DNA of 64,000 nt. Source: Acanthaster planci (Eukaryota > Echinodermata > Asteroidea > Valvatida > Acanthasteridae). This document shows positions 10,401 to 22,675 of the stretch, piece by piece; position 1 is the stretch's first letter, and the number at the start of each line of letters is the position of its first letter. The position numbers and the translations under genes were made by a program. The notes under the pieces were generated by a model that had not been told where the DNA came from, did not search any database, and saw nothing but the letters and a program-made list of their open reading frames with translations. The stretch is from positions 738,343 to 802,342 of the forward strand of contig NW_019091388.1 in assembly GCF_001949145.1 (NCBI RefSeq), given 5' to 3'.

Positions 10401-13400
10401 TATAGAATCTAATACACGATAAAACAAAGTTACCAGATAACCATATACATATATAACCAAAATGAAAGGTTTACTCTAGTTGATTAAAAGAGATAAAAAT
10501 TTGTAGACTCCACAATCACTACCAGGCCTTGCATTGCTCTCATGTCTTGACTACTATTCAGAATGGATATGAAACTTGGGAGCTATTTTACCAATGTTGT
10601 CAGCTTGAATCTTGAACTTCTGGTAGTCAGAGAAGTCTGGTGTCCTGCCTTCTTTCAAAGCTTGCAATGTCTCCAGGAATTTCTCCAGCTCATCAGGGGG
10701 CAGGAAGTCACCCAGATGGTGCTTACCCTTGCCCATCCGAGTCAGAATCTCAGCTCTCTCTAAAGACAAGAAAATACAGGAGATGCTTGGAGAAATGATT
10801 GGATGCCAATGGCATCCTGTAAAACAGGCAGGCATCACAGAGACATATTTTTAAAATCTTGATAGAACACTTTAAACTGTGTATTAAGAGGACATGCCAC
10901 GGCTTGCCTACCAACGTGAGGTGTAACAAAGGTGAAAAGCACTTGCAAGACATTTGGAGGCAAGTTCAAGAAACAGCTAAAGAAATGCCACGTTGTCAAT
11001 GCAGTTAGGAAATAAAGCAATGCTCCCACACAACCCATCCTCACCTCTAGTCTCCTCCATCTCTAGCATACGCTGCTTATGCTCCCAGGTACCACCGTGT
11101 GTATCTTCATCACTGTCATATTCGTACTTGTTCTTCTTTCTGGGGCCAGACTCCTGGTTCGCTGCACTGCGGCCCGCCGCTGCTATCTTGTTATGGTATT
11201 TCACCATGGAGTCCACCATACGTTGCATCTACATGTATGACCCGTTGGATAACCATCAATAATGAGACTTTCTCAAGGTTGTGTGAATAGGAAACTGGAG
11301 AAGTCAGCTTTCTCCTCCCTTGAATTAATAAAATAATTGGAATTTTGTTTCCGATGGTGAAAGACTTAATACTGATTCGCACATAGCACAAAAGTGCACA
11401 AAGCAATCACATAAGTGGAGCACATTTCAACTCCTACAAATTTGACCATAATTTATAATGACCAGCTTTACCAACGAAACAACTCCATTCCCAGACTCTT
11501 CCCTGAGAAATGAAGACAACTGTATACTGCAGTGCACGCCAGGTCAAATATGTTTTCAGAATCATACAAGATATAAAACCTCTTGCTTGTTGAAGTTTAT
11601 GGTACCAAACTGCTTTAAGGTAACACAATAATGCCCTGTCATTCAAATCTTCTATACTGAATCTTCCAGTGTTGGGAGCAAGCCCACGCCAGTCTGTTAG
11701 AAAAGAGGAACGCACTATACAGAACACCGCTATACTGAACATTCAGCCGTACCGAACATCGTCCTTGGCTCCCAATATTTTGTGCATACAACCTACCAAA
11801 CACTATGCAGCTGCCATTTGTCATTCCCGAACGTCAACTTGATAAAACAGTCAGGTTTTTTATGTGGGAGAGTGACAAGTGGCCGTTATTTCCTCAGAAA
11901 TAGGGAAAGCCGCTAGTTGTTGAAGAGTTAATTGTAATTAACTGGCTGAGAAACTGGGTACATTGGTCCACACTTGTTCAAAGTGGTCTTCTAGTGACGG
12001 CCAGGGCATCTGCTCACGGTATTGAATGGACACTGGTTTTGCGACTCCGTGTGATCGATTGGGTGCAGAAGAAAATCACACGCACACCGCCGTGGCATTG
12101 CACTAACATAAGTCTTAAGAAGGTGCCGCTGATACACAAGCCACCAAGATTTGCCCAAGCATGCATCAGAGATCGATCCTGAGTGGTAACTTCATGACTT
12201 TTAGGATAAACCTGAAATCAATTTTGTAACTTAAGATTTAATAAAAACCAAAAATAATTAACAAATACATTTTTAGAAACCTAAAATGTGAACGCAACGG
12301 CAAGACATCACGAAAACAGTGAACTATGGTATCACAAGAGGGTGCACTTCAATTAGACAAGAGAGGGTGCTATTCAACATGGCAAGGAAACATTCGGCAG
12401 TAAATTTCGCTATACCGAACGACCGCTGTACCGAACATTCAGCGTTGACCCCGGCATGTTCGTTATAGCGGCGTTCCACTTTAGTCACATGCTAAGCCAA
12501 TGAACTGTGATGCATGCATTCTTTTGTCATCTCTGACCAGACATGATGTAACTTATGATATGGCTAGTGATGGAGATGCAATAGACTAGTCAGTGACTTG
12601 GCTTCAGCGATCCTCCTTGATGGAGATGCAATAGACTAGTCAGTGACTTGGCTTCAGCGATCCTCCTTGATGGAGATGCAATAGACTAGTCAGTGACTTG
12701 GCTTCAGCGATCCTCCTTACCTCCTGCTGTTCTTTCAGCTGCTTCAACTGTGCTGGGCTCAGTTCTGTTGTCCCAATCATCCCGACACGATTCACATCGT
12801 TCCCCAGACTGGACGTCGACACACCTCCCCCTGACCCAAATCCCCAATCATTCTCCTCCACCTCCCCCAGCCCCATCCCGGTGCCTCCCACCCCACCCAC
12901 TCCTGGCTTGGCACTGGCCCCGCCCACTGAGCCCGGGGGGATGATGGTGATCTTGGGGGGTGGTACGGCTCCGCTATCGCCTGGACCACCTTCCATCCAG
13001 CGGCTTTTGCGTTTGCGACTTCCCTCGCTTGAATTTCCCGCTATGGACACAATGATGAGAAAAAGTCAAGATTGCCTTATCATTTCAAGTGCCAAACTGA
13101 TGTTATTATGAAGCAAATTTTCCAAACAACATTTTGGCCTTCAACAGTGTGGTGAATGGTGAAGACAGCTTCTGTTATCACAGAGACTACAGAAACAAAC
13201 TTGACAAGTTTGCTTGGGTTGGAGGTGAACCAGTCACATTCTGCTCACTTGTGAAGATGTCTGAACCATTCAACCACCTAGCTTACCATTATCCACTTGC
13301 CGCTGGGGATTCCGGATTCGGACACGTACTCTACCAGTATATACACGTGGCCGGGGTCTCCGAAATCAGACAAAGGGAACTGGGCCTTGTAACAAAAGAC

Positions 13401-16400
13401 CGTACTTGTAACAAAAGCCCAGGCTGCTGGGAATTACCAACACATTTTCACTCTCAATAGTGGAGATAATCCAGCCTTGTTTTGAAACAGTACACCAAGG
13501 TTTGGGGCATTCAGTGCGAGCAGATTACAACCAGGGGCTAAAGCACTACACCACTCCAGCAATGAGCCATACAGTACCGCTGCACGCTAATCTGGCCCCT
13601 ATTGAAAAGAGGTCAGCAGCGCACTGTGTCAGTTTTGTGAACAAAAGAAAATTACGTAACACCGCAAAAACTGGGCTCTTTTTACAAGGCAGCAGGCCTG
13701 GCTGAAATACTCCAGCGTCAATACATGTTGTCTGTCAGATTAGAGTAGAAACCAGGCAGTCCTTCATGTGGGTGCAAGCGTCCAGTAAATGAAGACAGGA
13801 ATTTTTAAAGATTTTTGAAAAACAGAAAAAAATAATTATCCCGCCCCGGCATCATCAACATTGATAACTGCCACTAGCGCGAAGTGGTTATTATCTAGCT
13901 CACTTGACTTTGATGTGAATCTAGTGGATACAATGCATGACAATGTATGGTTGACTCATCCACATTCAGCAACTAGATCTGAATAAGCACATCCAACACC
14001 CAAACATGAAGAAAATGTTAGAAATCAAACTTAAGAAAACCTCAATAATGTGACCTTGTGTTCTTGGCCCTGTAAGGGACGGCGACCATTTAGACAGAGT
14101 TTGAAAAGGGTCCCCCCCGGTAGCCCACCCGGTATAATGCCTGCCCGGTATTCAGCCTACTCCAGGNNNNNNNNNNNNNNNNNNNNNNNNNNNNNNNNNN
14201 NNNNNNNNNNNNNNNNNNNNNNNNNNNNNNNNNNNNNNNNNNNNNNNNNNNNNNNNNNNNNNNNNNNNNNNNNNNNNNNNNNNNNNNNNNNNNNNNNNNN
14301 NNNNNNNNNNNNNNNNNNNNNNNNNNNNNNNNNNNNNNNNNNNNNNNNNNNNNNATGAAGAAGTTTGAGATCAACAACCATTCCAGCATCCCAGGCCGGT
14401 AGCCAGGCCGGTATGAAAGGGGTTTTTGCAACCGGGCGAGCTTACCGGGGGGCCCTTTTCAAACCGGGTCTAAATGGTCGCCGGCCCTAAAGCAATCCAC
14501 GCTTTCCATATATCTAGCCCATTGTGCTGCATCCAAATTTCCTGCTGGGAATATTTGCTTGGCCTAAAAATACTTTCTGGGAAGAAAAGTTGAAGAAGCT
14601 ACTTTACCTGCTTGTCTGGTTTCCCTGATGGTACGTACTTTCTTGGCCAGACGCATCTCCACTAATCGCTTCTGGTAGTACTTGTGTTCAGGACAATCAT
14701 GGTCAAACAAAAACCTACCAACAGAAATACAAATAGTCAACACAGGCACCTAAACTCAACCACAGGGAAATTATCAATGAAACAAGTTGGGTGTAAGAAA
14801 GTGGATACTGTTTGAAAACAAAGCATCTTAATTCTGTAGAGTTACAAAACCAAATGACACTGAGAAAACAGTTTCATTTATAGGATTTCCAAGCTGTGTG
14901 CATGGCCCTGCCTTTGCATATTAAGGTTTCATGGTAGTATTTAATTCATCAGCAAACACTGCTCACACAAAACCATAAACTAATGAATTTATGGTTTTTG
15001 AAGTAGCCACAAAGTTTGAAAAGCTCCTAAAAAGTCCAGAAATTTCTATTTCAAATACTTTCTCCGAACAAGATACTGACAAATGTGTTACTTTCAAAGT
15101 GGTTGTGCCATCTTTACCCTGACATCTTTGAGGCCAACAACATTTTCTACTCACCTGTAAAGTTCTTCATCTTTGTGTTCCTTCTTGGCTGTCTCTTCAA
15201 CCATTAGTCCTCCCTCTGCAACCTCTTGGGCCAGTCTGTTGACTGTCGTCAACAGTTCAGGATCGTCTGGCGGTAAGACTATAGGCTCCTATAAGTATCG
15301 GCATTGAAGGCAGGAGGGAAAACGCCCACAGGAAGAGCCACACATAAAGCCATTTGGCATTTTGGGATTTTACCAACTAATATCAACTATCCTGCTTTTT
15401 CAGGTTCAAGGCGTATGACTTCTTGCAAAAGGAAAACTTCCTTAATGAAGACAGGTGTACTCAAAGAAAATTGGATTTTTAGGGGGTTGCTTTATGGATG
15501 ACTGTTTCCTCTTGTGTTTGCATAATTTAAGAGATGTTTCTGGACAAGGAGAAATCTTTGGAAAATATTTGATGACTTTTTTTTTCATTGCAAGAAAAGT
15601 TTCAATTTTATCAAAATTGTTTTAAGATAGATGGTATAATATAAAATAACAGTACTCATTGACAACACTGAAAATTATCTAGAGCTGCCAAGTTTCATTC
15701 ATTCTTTGATGGATTGACTTTCCCCTTTCAGTCACAATTAAGATCGAGCAGATGGATGATTAGTAGTTGTCTTGCTGTGCACTGTGTTTCTAACTTCCAA
15801 GCCATGTGTGAAAGTTTACTCAGTACTAATGAAGCACCAAACGTAAGTCTTTGACACCATCTATGTGTTTCTAAAATGAAAATAGTTTCCCCACTGTTTC
15901 TTTACAATGCTTCATTTTCATACAATGAACACACCTATCAATTAATCAAATTAAATTTGTCTAACTATTGCAAATTGTCTGCAAAAATGTTGCATCTGAT
16001 AGGCAGGAGGGTAGAGGAGGCAGCAATGTAACACATTTTCATTTTCAATCTCACACACCCAGGACAATCAACTTACTTGCTGCCAAAACATTGTCATCTT
16101 CATCATCAGAGTCCCGAAAGGCACTCGGCTTTGGCACTGGCAGGGTGGACTTCCTGGTGTGTGAGGACGCTGTGCTAAAGGCTATAGGCTGTGGGGGATT
16201 TGTGGGAGTAGAAGAGAGGGCCAGGGATGTGGTTGGGAGCTCCTGATTGGGCTTTGGGGGGTCCGGTAGTGGAATGTCGCTCAGATTGGTCTTCAGCAAA
16301 GATGGTTTTGACTCTGTAGTAAGAGGGTATAACACAAAAATTAAGTCATACTCTCCAATCCAATCCACCACATTCTTGCAATTGTAGTTACATCAAATAG

Positions 16401-18981
16401 TGGCCAAAGCAAAACGGAAACTTAAATCCCAACATACAAGTGCATGTTTACTTCGGTAAATTGACTTCTATAAACTTGTTTCTATAAAAATGGAAAGAGA
16501 AGCATATCCTAGGAGTTAACAAAAGTAACTAATTGCCAGCTCCTGCACAGTCATGTCAAACAAAACTATTTTAATGGCTGAAATTGCATTGAATCAGCTT
16601 TTCACACATGCAATGATATCAGTAGTTATAATAGTGCACACAATCTTTCACCATTCCTACCAGTCCCAGATCCTCCAATTTCAATGCGATTTTTACATAC
16701 ATGAACACCCTAGGGGGTTAACGTCAATAAAAGAAAGAATTGCAGTAAAAAATAAAGCCACAAGTTTCAGCACATAAAAAAACACCTCTGGAAAAAAGGT
16801 GTTTTTTTTTTTATCTTTCTCATTAGTTTAGTATTTCTAAAGAAATTATGCTTACTGAGATTAAGAAAAACCCATTGTACTATTAAGCTCACTAGTACTC
16901 ATTACATATCATTAAACTTTTGAATGGAATGGCAAAGTTTTTCACAACTTATTTTGGTCTAAATTCTTCAAAGTTCTAAAAGTAGATGTATTATCAGGTC
17001 TTAAGAGATTAACCCTCTTATGCATCTCACACTCCTCCAATCAGTTACTCATATATTCAAATCTATGTCTTTTGATGAAGATAGGGAACTGTACCTAAGC
17101 CAGATGTCAGCATGTTTTTCTGCACTGTCTTGGTTACTCTAAGCCTGACTGTCCCCTTGCAATAATTTCAACCATTTGTCCACTACACAAACCTTCACTC
17201 TTCTCTCCCTTCTGGTTCTGCTCTTGCATTTTGCGAAACTGCTCTAAGAAGCTGCCATCATTGGAGAAGATATTACCCGCTGGCTTTGTAACTTCTGGTC
17301 CACCTACCACAGGGGCTGGTACTGTGGCAGCTGGTGTTGGTACACCAGCAATTTCAGCCTCTGCTGTTGTCGGTACAAGTTTTGCAGGTGGTTGCGCAGG
17401 GAGCCCAATATTACTACATTTTAAAAAGAGCACAAAGTGGAAGATTTGTTACATCGTCTTTGAATTACTGGAAAAAAAGAGCACACTATTTGACATGCGT
17501 AGAAAGCAAGAGTATTATGTGTCTACTATACATGCATAAAAACATGGTGTCTCCTTCCCCTTAAATATGAATAGAGCCATGTTTGTTTGACATTTTATTA
17601 CCATGAGTCAATTTAATGCCCCAGACACACAACCTGCTACCCAACATCACATTCTCATTTCAATCGCAAATTATTATCTAGGCTTACAAGTTACATTTAC
17701 GAAAGAAAATGGAAAAACAACATCTGCATGTAGTCCTGTTCCCAATCTATCTTTAAATGTCCTAATTACAAACACATAATTATGGGTGAACATGTTAACC
17801 ACTTGCTGCCGGAGTTTCCAGAACTGTACTCCTTGGGTGTATATGCATAGCCAGCTTGTCCAAAATCAGACAAAAGAACTGGGCCTTGTAACAAAAGACT
17901 GTACTAGGAACAAAAGACCAAGTTGCTGGGAATTGCCAACATTTTTTCAGTTGTCAATGGTAGAGGAAATCCGTCATTGCTTTTAATGATTATACCACTG
18001 CTTGTGGCATTCAAAGCGAGCGGATTACCACTGGGGACAAAAGCGCTCCAGCGCTCAGGTATACAATACCGCTGCACACTAGTCTGGTCAGCATTTGAAA
18101 TGAAAAGATGCCAGCAGCGCACTAGGCCAGTTTTGGGAACAAAAGAGAACTACATAACACCACACAATCTGGGCTCTCTTTACAAGGCAACAGGCCTGGC
18201 TGCAATACTCAGGTGTCAATAGATGTTGTCTATTAGAGTAACCACCAGACAGTCATTCATGTGGGTGTAAATATTCAGTAAATGACGTTATGAATTTTTG
18301 AAGATTTTTGAAAACGGAAAATCTTGAAAATCCCCTGGGTATATGTCATGCAATTTCAAATTAAACCCGGCAGTATACGGTTAACTAAAAAGAAAGGAGA
18401 CATTATAAGTCGAGCTGTAAATATAAGAGAGGTGAAAGCTATTGCACATTCATGCATATCCAGGATTTGAGTCTGGGAGGGAGCAGGAGAGGGAAGGTAC
18501 ATGTATATTTCCTTCTGGAACAATGGTCCATCTTTTTCTTAATCTTTTAAAAAGAATCTTCCCCCAAGCAAGGTACTAATACCATTTCTGAAGTGTCTTT
18601 CAATTCCAATATGACTGATTGTTACACCCACGTTCACCACTGAGTCATGGTGTCTAAAGAGGATAGATTTACCCATAAGGTTTTGAAACATGTGCACACC
18701 TGGGGTTTGGGTCAAGGGTATGGAGAAAATATACAGCAAGGTAATACTTACAATTTAATAGCAGCTGCTGTTGCCTTCTTGGCCCCACCCTTGGCCTCTT
18801 CCTCTTTTTTCTTCTTCTCAGCCATCTTTTGTTGAATCTCTTTCTTCTTCTGCTCAATGAGGCGTTCCTGCTCGCTGATAGTCACTGCCTTGGCCTGAGC
18901 CCGCTCTGCTGGACTGACCTGCTGGCCTTGCGTCCCCTGCTGGAAGGTCTGCCAGTTGGTTCCACCGGCTCGAAACGCCAT
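7405..18981 (-). CDS. SUGP1: SURP and G-patch domain-containing protein 1 (splicing factor)
   Basis: Eleven coding exons on the minus strand: 18981-18752, 17413-17193, 16313-16077, 15278-15155, 14714-14608, 13040-12721, 11228-11045, 10759-10592, 9964-9880, 8750-8615 and 7431-7405. Phases agree throughout and give 1839 nt (612 aa; human SUGP1 is 645). Recognisable parts in order: an acidic [11 protein letters not shown] motif (exon 2), one SURP module (~240-295, ending in [17 protein letters not shown]), a U2AF-homology ligand motif RKRKSRW (W321), the conserved [52 protein letters not shown], and a G-patch (~531-575) with [15 protein letters not shown]. The C-terminus [15 protein letters not shown] matches human. 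SUGP1 is a spliceosome protein that works at branch-site recognition and engages DHX15 through its G-patch. Human SUGP1 has two SURP modules; only one was found here. The 15278 acceptor was chosen for phase, with 15288 the alternative. A 5' exon upstream of 18981 is possible. Confidence 0.95.
7744..7990. mobile_element. hAT-like MITE
   Basis: The ends CAGGGGC at 7744 and GCCCCTG at 7990 are inverted, and the similarity continues for about 60 bp on each side (for example AATTTCATAG next to both ends and a GTGAAAAAAACCTTG core). Flanks GGATGACC and GGATGTGA resemble a degraded 8-bp target duplication. No open frame. It sits in the last SUGP1 intron. Confidence 0.65.
9187..9782 (+). mobile_element. 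TTAA-flanked MITE, copy 3
   Basis: 596 bp with TTAA at 9187-9190 and 9779-9782. The ends are CCACTACCAGCCGGGGACTCC and ...CCGGCACGAAGTGG. The subterminal region holds a small inverted motif, ACTCCGAAATCGGAG. It lies in the SUGP1 intron 8751-9879, only 97 bp from the G-patch exon. Confidence 0.85.
10122..10297. mobile_element. 176-bp MITE forming a long hairpin
   Basis: Two 59-bp arms, 10122-10180 and 10239-10297, are inverted copies with few mismatches. Both include CGCCTCCAAGAGTTTGCAA and GTTGACCAATCACA, separated by a 58-base loop. The element lies in the SUGP1 intron 9965-10591, so the pre-mRNA could fold into a ~55-bp hairpin. Confidence 0.85.
11707..12482. mobile_element. Candidate pogo/Tigger-like remnant
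   Basis: The right end reads GTTCGTTATAGCGGCGTTCCAC, similar in style to Tigger/pogo termini (GAACCTCGTTATAACGAAC type). Related motifs CCGCTATACTGAACATTCAG (11727) and CCGCTGTACCGAACATTCAG (12423) occur in direct orientation near both ends. The borders are uncertain and no transposase frame survives. It lies in the SUGP1 intron 11229-12720. Confidence 0.35.
12571..12720 (+). repeat. Three 50-bp tandem repeats ending at an SUGP1 splice donor
   Basis: The unit starting TGGAGATGCAATAGACTAGT begins at 12571, 12621 and 12671, a period of exactly 50 bp, and the copies are nearly identical. The last copy ends at the intron side of the donor of SUGP1 exon 13040-12721. On the minus strand the real donor reads GTAAGGAGG, while the other two copies read TCAAGGAGG and so lack the GT. 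Confidence 0.9.
13289..13891 (+). mobile_element. MITE of the TTAA family, copy 4 (TTAT flanks)
   Basis: 603 bp. The left end is TTAT-CCACTTGCCGC and the right end GCGCGAAGTGG-TTAT. The interior matches copies 3 and 5 over its length, for example CTGGGCCTTGTAACAAAAGAC and ATCTGGCCCCTATTGAAAAG. The flank is TTAT on both sides instead of TTAA. It lies in the SUGP1 intron 13041-14607. Confidence 0.85.
14075..14488. mobile_element. Inverted-repeat element interrupted by an assembly gap
   Basis: AGGGACGGCGACCATTTAGAC at 14075 and GTCTAAATGGTCGCCGGCCCT ending at 14488 are inverted, and the similarity continues inward (TTTGAAAAGGG, CCCCCCGGTA). The 188-base gap (14167-14354) sits between the arms, as expected when a near-perfect hairpin disrupts sequencing or assembly. 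It is in an SUGP1 intron. Confidence 0.7.
14167..14354. other. Assembly gap (N)
   Basis: 188 unknown bases inside an inverted-repeat element in an SUGP1 intron. Confidence 1.
17795..18384 (+). mobile_element. TTAA-flanked MITE, copy 5
   Basis: 590 bp with TTAA at 17795-17798 and 18381-18384. The ends are CCACTTGCTGCCGG and CCGGCAGTATACGG. The orientation matches copies 3 and 4. It lies in the first SUGP1 intron between coding exons (17414-18751). Confidence 0.85.
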
Positions 18982-19985
18982 AGCTTCTTTCACAGTTAAA
19001 GTGAATGAGTCTTGAATCTATACACCTTTGAAAGGATTGAAAAATTCCCAATTTGAACTTCCCTTTTTTTGTTGCATGATGATACTGGTCCAAATTAAAT
19101 GTTATCTACATGTAGGCCTCTGCTTACATCACACAAGGTAAAATTAAGTTGTAAAGAAGGGAACAAAATTTCTGTCAATTTCCACTGATTAATTCCTGAT
19201 GACCCCATAATGTTGCCTACATGATCTTAGTGTCATTTTAAGGTGAATTCGGTGCTCTTTCAGTAATTTTAATCTTGAGTTATTAAACTGCTAGATCAAC
19301 CTTTTTCTTACTGGTACATTCCTAGTCTGACCCTTGTCAAAATATTCTTTGAAATGATGGGCTTTAAATATCTTGTTTAATTTATTTGTTTAATCTGATA
19401 TTGTGCATTATCTAACAGATCATAAACAACCTCACCACTCATCAAAAAAGTTCCCTCCCTATTTCACTAAGTGTTTCATGCACAGTGAGGGTATTAAAGC
19501 ATTCCCGTTTACATTTATGACCATGAAGGTGTATAAACTGCCGACTGCCAAAGATCATTAAGAATAAAATGCATGAAAATCGAAATGAGAGGAAGTGCAC
19601 CGGACATGCCAGACCTGCCATGGCTGCATGAGTCGTACATCAACCCATGCCAGCAGTAACCTTTAACAATGGAGGTACCTCCACGCTTTGATGTTCTAGT
19701 CAGAGTAACTTGGACTCTACAAATTGCCTCTTTTAACATTTTGGACAATCAATTGATTAGTACTAGGCCTAGTACAAGTGTAGGCTAGTTGAACATGTTG
19801 AAGTGCTCCAGGCCTTCCTTTCATCCTAATAAGCCTTTTGCAAGTTAAATTTCAATAAAATCTGGTACAATGAGTTCTTTTGACTCCACGTGAACATAAC
19901 CATTTGAATTCTCCATACTAAAAACACTGTCACTATATCTTGTGATTCATTGTAAACTTTCGCTTAGTTACATAAGAGATGCCTT

Positions 19986-20472
19986 TAGGGCTCAGTCAAT
20001 TCGAATAATTCACTATTCGAGTATTCGACCTTCAATTTGATCAAATATCCAAATATTCAGTCACATCGACCAGCAGATTGTTGATGAACAAACCATATGC
20101 ATTGTACAAAATCAGTTGCAATAATGCACACAATTGTTCATTATAATCACGATAATAGCTTCTCACATCTAGGAGTATCTTCAGCCACAATTTAGCAAGT
20201 TTTAAGAAATAAACAATACTTCTTGTCTTGTTGAGAATTTCTATTCCTTTTAATTTTTTTAATGAATAATTTACTTTTTGAATCGTTGTAAGATTTCTGT
20301 GGCTCTTCATTTGAATCTGCTTGAAACAAGCCTCCATATTGCAATTTTTCTCATTTAAAACAAAAGAAAATTATCCCTTTTCGTAAATTTTGCATTCGAA
20401 TAATTAAATTCAGAAAATAATATTGAAATATTTGATAATTGATCAAAAATTCAGATATTCGGCACAGCCCTA
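19986..20472. mobile_element. hAT-like non-autonomous element
   Basis: The left end TAGGGCTCAGTCAATTCGAA and the right end, read inverted as TAGGGCTGTGCCGAATATCT, form terminal inverted repeats. An AT-rich inverted region follows (TTTGATCAAATATCC, TGATCAATTATCAAATA). The flanking octamers GATGCCTT (19978-19985) and GACCCCTT (20473-20480) agree at 6 of 8 positions, as expected for an old 8-bp hAT target duplication. About 487 bp, no transposase. Confidence 0.75.
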
Positions 20473-20589
20473 GACCCCTTGCATCAATACACTGTTCTCA
20501 ATGTTTAAGAAAGGCACAAAGAACCAGTCCATTAGAGAGATAGTAGTTGCTATGCAATGTCTTTCGTCAGAAGAATTCAAATTGTTACA

Positions 20590-21440
20590 TTTATGAGTGC
20601 CGAGCGCAATCTTTGAAAGTGCGCAAATTTAAAATTTGCATGCGCAATGTTTAAATTTTGCAGAACCACGGATATTACCATAACCATTGTGCACAGTAAT
20701 AAAAAATGCATGGATACATAAACCTCAGGCAAAAGTCGTACGTAAGAGACTGACATCAACTACACATTTTGCACGTTTTGTCGGGTCTGTTTCGAATGTG
20801 ACCTGTGTGCTGCATGTACTCATACAGCAGCCTATATATTTATGGAGCCAGAACAAGAGACATCACGTGCCATGCTGGCCAGCCGCGAGAAATTTCACCA
20901 TTCAAGCATGTTGATGAATATTGCTACCGGTACTTCAGAGCAATTAAATTCCCCTGTAGACATTTAATTTTGGAATTTGCTTCCCACTGAAAAAATTTAA
21001 TGCAGAAAATTCTTAAAGCCATACTGGTACATATGTGTGGGCCTATTAATTAGAAATATATCTGCAATAAAGGTAGGATCCTAGACAAAAAAAAAATTCA
21101 GGGAAAATCAGGGTTTTTTTAAACCAACATCAAAACCACTTGTTTGTACTGGAAGTACTGGAAGTTTCCCAGCTTGACTGGTGCCAGACAGCTGGAGAGT
21201 TCAAAGGGAATGGGAATCCCTGTGCCATTGGCTGGGCCTGGTGAAATGCTAACCAACATGACTCCCTTTGAAAATCGCACAGTTCGAGGCACAAAAATTG
21301 AGCATATTCAAATATTGCATTCAGCGCTATCCGTGCAGATTTAAAATATGTGCAACCTAATAAAAATTGCTCAAGAAAAATTGTGCAAGTTGTGCAAATT
21401 TAAAATTTCCACACTTTCAAAGATTGCATTGTACCAGATT
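20590..21440. mobile_element. Candidate inverted-repeat element (~850 bp)
   Basis: GCGCAATCTTTGAAAGTGCG near 20597 is inverted relative to CACTTTCAAAGATTGCATTG near 21411, with further shared GCAAATTTAAAATTT motifs inside each end. The borders are approximate and no coding capacity is seen. Confidence 0.5.
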
Positions 21441-22675
21441 TTATCATAATCATGAAAATTTAACCCCCAAATTGACAAAATGCTAATTGATTTCACTCAA
21501 AAGAGTAACCTAACACTGATGTTAATTTACTGTTGATGATTGATCGTCACTTCGGCATTTTCTTTTTGCTGTTATGTGCGAATTAAAAGCTTTTCCACTT
21601 AGAATTCGGGAAAAAATGTCAGCAGAGCATAGAGTTTTACCTTACAGACTAAATACAAAAGTGAACAAGTTGAAATTGTCTAGAAAACGGATAAATGATT
21701 GCTGTTTGCTCACAATTGGTGTTAGACTTATGACACAGGCACTAACAACAAATTTGGTCAACTTTCACCAACTATTCAGGGCATTATCAAACATACAGAG
21801 CCTGAAAAAGCACTGCACACCTTATAATTTGAGATTTCCGTTGCTGCCGACGGGCGTGGATTCGGTGGCACGATGTTATGCTACTTTTTTTTAGAAATAA
21901 ACATAGAAAGCGACATTTTGTCACAGCATTCAGATCAATTACATATATTAATGTTAATTATGATTTATTCGAAGGAATAAAAATTCATGCCTCACAGTAA
22001 CTTGAACGTAAATTTAAAAAAATTTAAAAACCAGGCAAACGAAAGAGAGAAAGTGATGGGAAGTCAAACTATGGCAATCTAAATTTTTTTTTTTTCCTCA
22101 AACTGCATCACCAAACCAAAGTAATTAATGAAAAAATAATTCCTCATTCAAGAGAAGTAGGGCATTATCGATACCCGTAAAATGACATTCGCAACGTACG
22201 TGCACGAATTATGCTGACATACTTTTCTTACAGCCGATCAGACTCATTTGCAGACAACATTGTTCCTGTTGTTTTGGTGACATCCAATGTTCTTCATAAT
22301 AAAATTCCCTGTAGGATTTTAGTCAAACTTTCAACGAGTGCAAATGAAGCCATAAAATGATTAGTTAATTTTAAGAACAAATTTTGGTCAAAGTACGAAG
22401 TACGCAAATTACAGTGACATGTGGATACAGTCGTATCCCAATTCAAAATCCTCAGAATTCTGCTGTGACATTATCGTGGGAGCACAGTACCCCCAGAACT
22501 GTTGGGTCTGACTTCTGCCCCAACCCCACAGTTCTGGGGGTAGGAGCATGGCGGACGTCAAACCCTACAGTTCTGAGGGTAAGGCTAGGCCCTACTTTCA
22601 GAGCTGTAAGTTTTACACTGACCTTACAGATACAATGTTACATAGTGCATGCCACTGTTTTGAGTCAACTCTGAC

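Noticed and set aside
12698-13111. 137-aa and 83-aa plus-strand frames
   Set aside because: Antisense shadow of the glycine/proline-rich SUGP1 exon 13040-12721.
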